This document shows, in pieces, positions 5,871 through 5,996 of a stretch of 5,996 nucleotides of DNA. Under the pieces are notes generated by a model. That model searched no databases and had not been told where the DNA came from. It saw nothing but the letters and a program-made list of their open reading frames with translations. The DNA is from Pseudomonadota bacterium (GTDB lineage: Bacteria > Pseudomonadota > Alphaproteobacteria > Rhizobiales > Xanthobacteraceae). The translations under genes were made by a program, and so were the position numbers. Each line of letters opens with the position of its first letter. Position 1 is the first letter of the stretch. The stretch is taken from assembly GCA_021779635.1 (NCBI GenBank), contig JAJYAH010000462.1:1-5996 (forward strand). Direction: 5' to 3'.

Positions 5871-5996
5871 ATGCGCAGCTGGACCCGTACTCAAATCCGG
5901 TTGGTTGCCGCGATCGCCGCGGCCCTCGCGCTACCGTCGCTGGCCGCGCAGGCGCAGGAGCGCACCGTCAATTTCTACAATTGGTCGAACTATATG
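5871..5996 (+). CDS. Start of a secreted polyamine-type ABC transporter substrate-binding protein (3' end outside window)
   Basis: Forty-two codons are present from ATG 5871 to the window end, with no stop. Residues 1-28 look like a Sec signal peptide: Arg at 2, 6 and 10, a hydrophobic core from about 11 to 24, and an AQA cleavage site after Ala28. The mature part begins with TVNFYNWSNYM (32-42), close to the opening of PotF/PotD/SpuD-type binding proteins, where a strand followed by YNWSDY begins the ligand-binding lobe. These periplasmic proteins deliver putrescine or spermidine to an ABC importer. AAGGG at 5856-5860 is a reasonable ribosome site 10 bases upstream and overlaps the aminotransferase stop, and the 14-base gap implies one operon. 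Ligand-contact residues lie beyond the window, so a different cationic ligand is possible and no symbol is assigned. Confidence 0.75.
   Translation, partial: MRSWTRTQIRLVAAIAAALALPSLAAQAQERTVNFYNWSNYM

Overview
The window reads as chromosome from a GC-rich alphaproteobacterium. Protein style (Kup with an N-terminal Ala/Gly-rich extension, a PomA/PomB-like stator pair, a PotF-type binding protein behind a class I aminotransferase) and codon use suggest the Nitrobacteraceae/Bradyrhizobium-Rhodopseudomonas group. That placement is an inference from sequence style, not a search result. All genes lie on the plus strand and coding density is high. No RNA gene, mobile element, CRISPR array or attachment site was seen.

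Layout. (1) 1-234: the C-terminal end of an amidase-signature-family hydrolase, cut by the window edge. (2) 235-476: a non-coding stretch with a perfect 8-bp GC stem-loop, then a small hairpin with a 7-bp direct repeat, then a conspicuously AT-rich island holding a 12-bp palindrome and a near match to a CtrA box; this probably ends the amidase unit and controls the next one. (3) 477-2110: a two-gene flagellar stator unit, a MotA/PomA-like channel protein and a MotB/PomB-like anchor protein. (4) 2111-2285: a non-coding stretch with overlapping inverted repeats across the motB stop and a plausible sigma-70 promoter. (5) 2286-4211: a Kup-family potassium transporter. (6) 4349 to the window end: a tight cluster of a single-domain rhodanese, a fold-type I PLP aminotransferase and the start of a secreted polyamine-type binding protein, separated by 8 and 14 bases, so probably one transcript.

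How the parts work together. MotA and MotB form the ion-conducting stator that drives flagellar rotation; no other flagellar gene is visible here. Kup is a monocistronic-looking potassium uptake system. The last cluster could join uptake of a polyamine-like amine with transamination and sulfur transfer, but its substrate is not set by the sequence. I see no clearly new system. The points most worth a check are residue substitutions at normally conserved positions in MotB, MotA and the aminotransferase, and the regulatory region ahead of motA.
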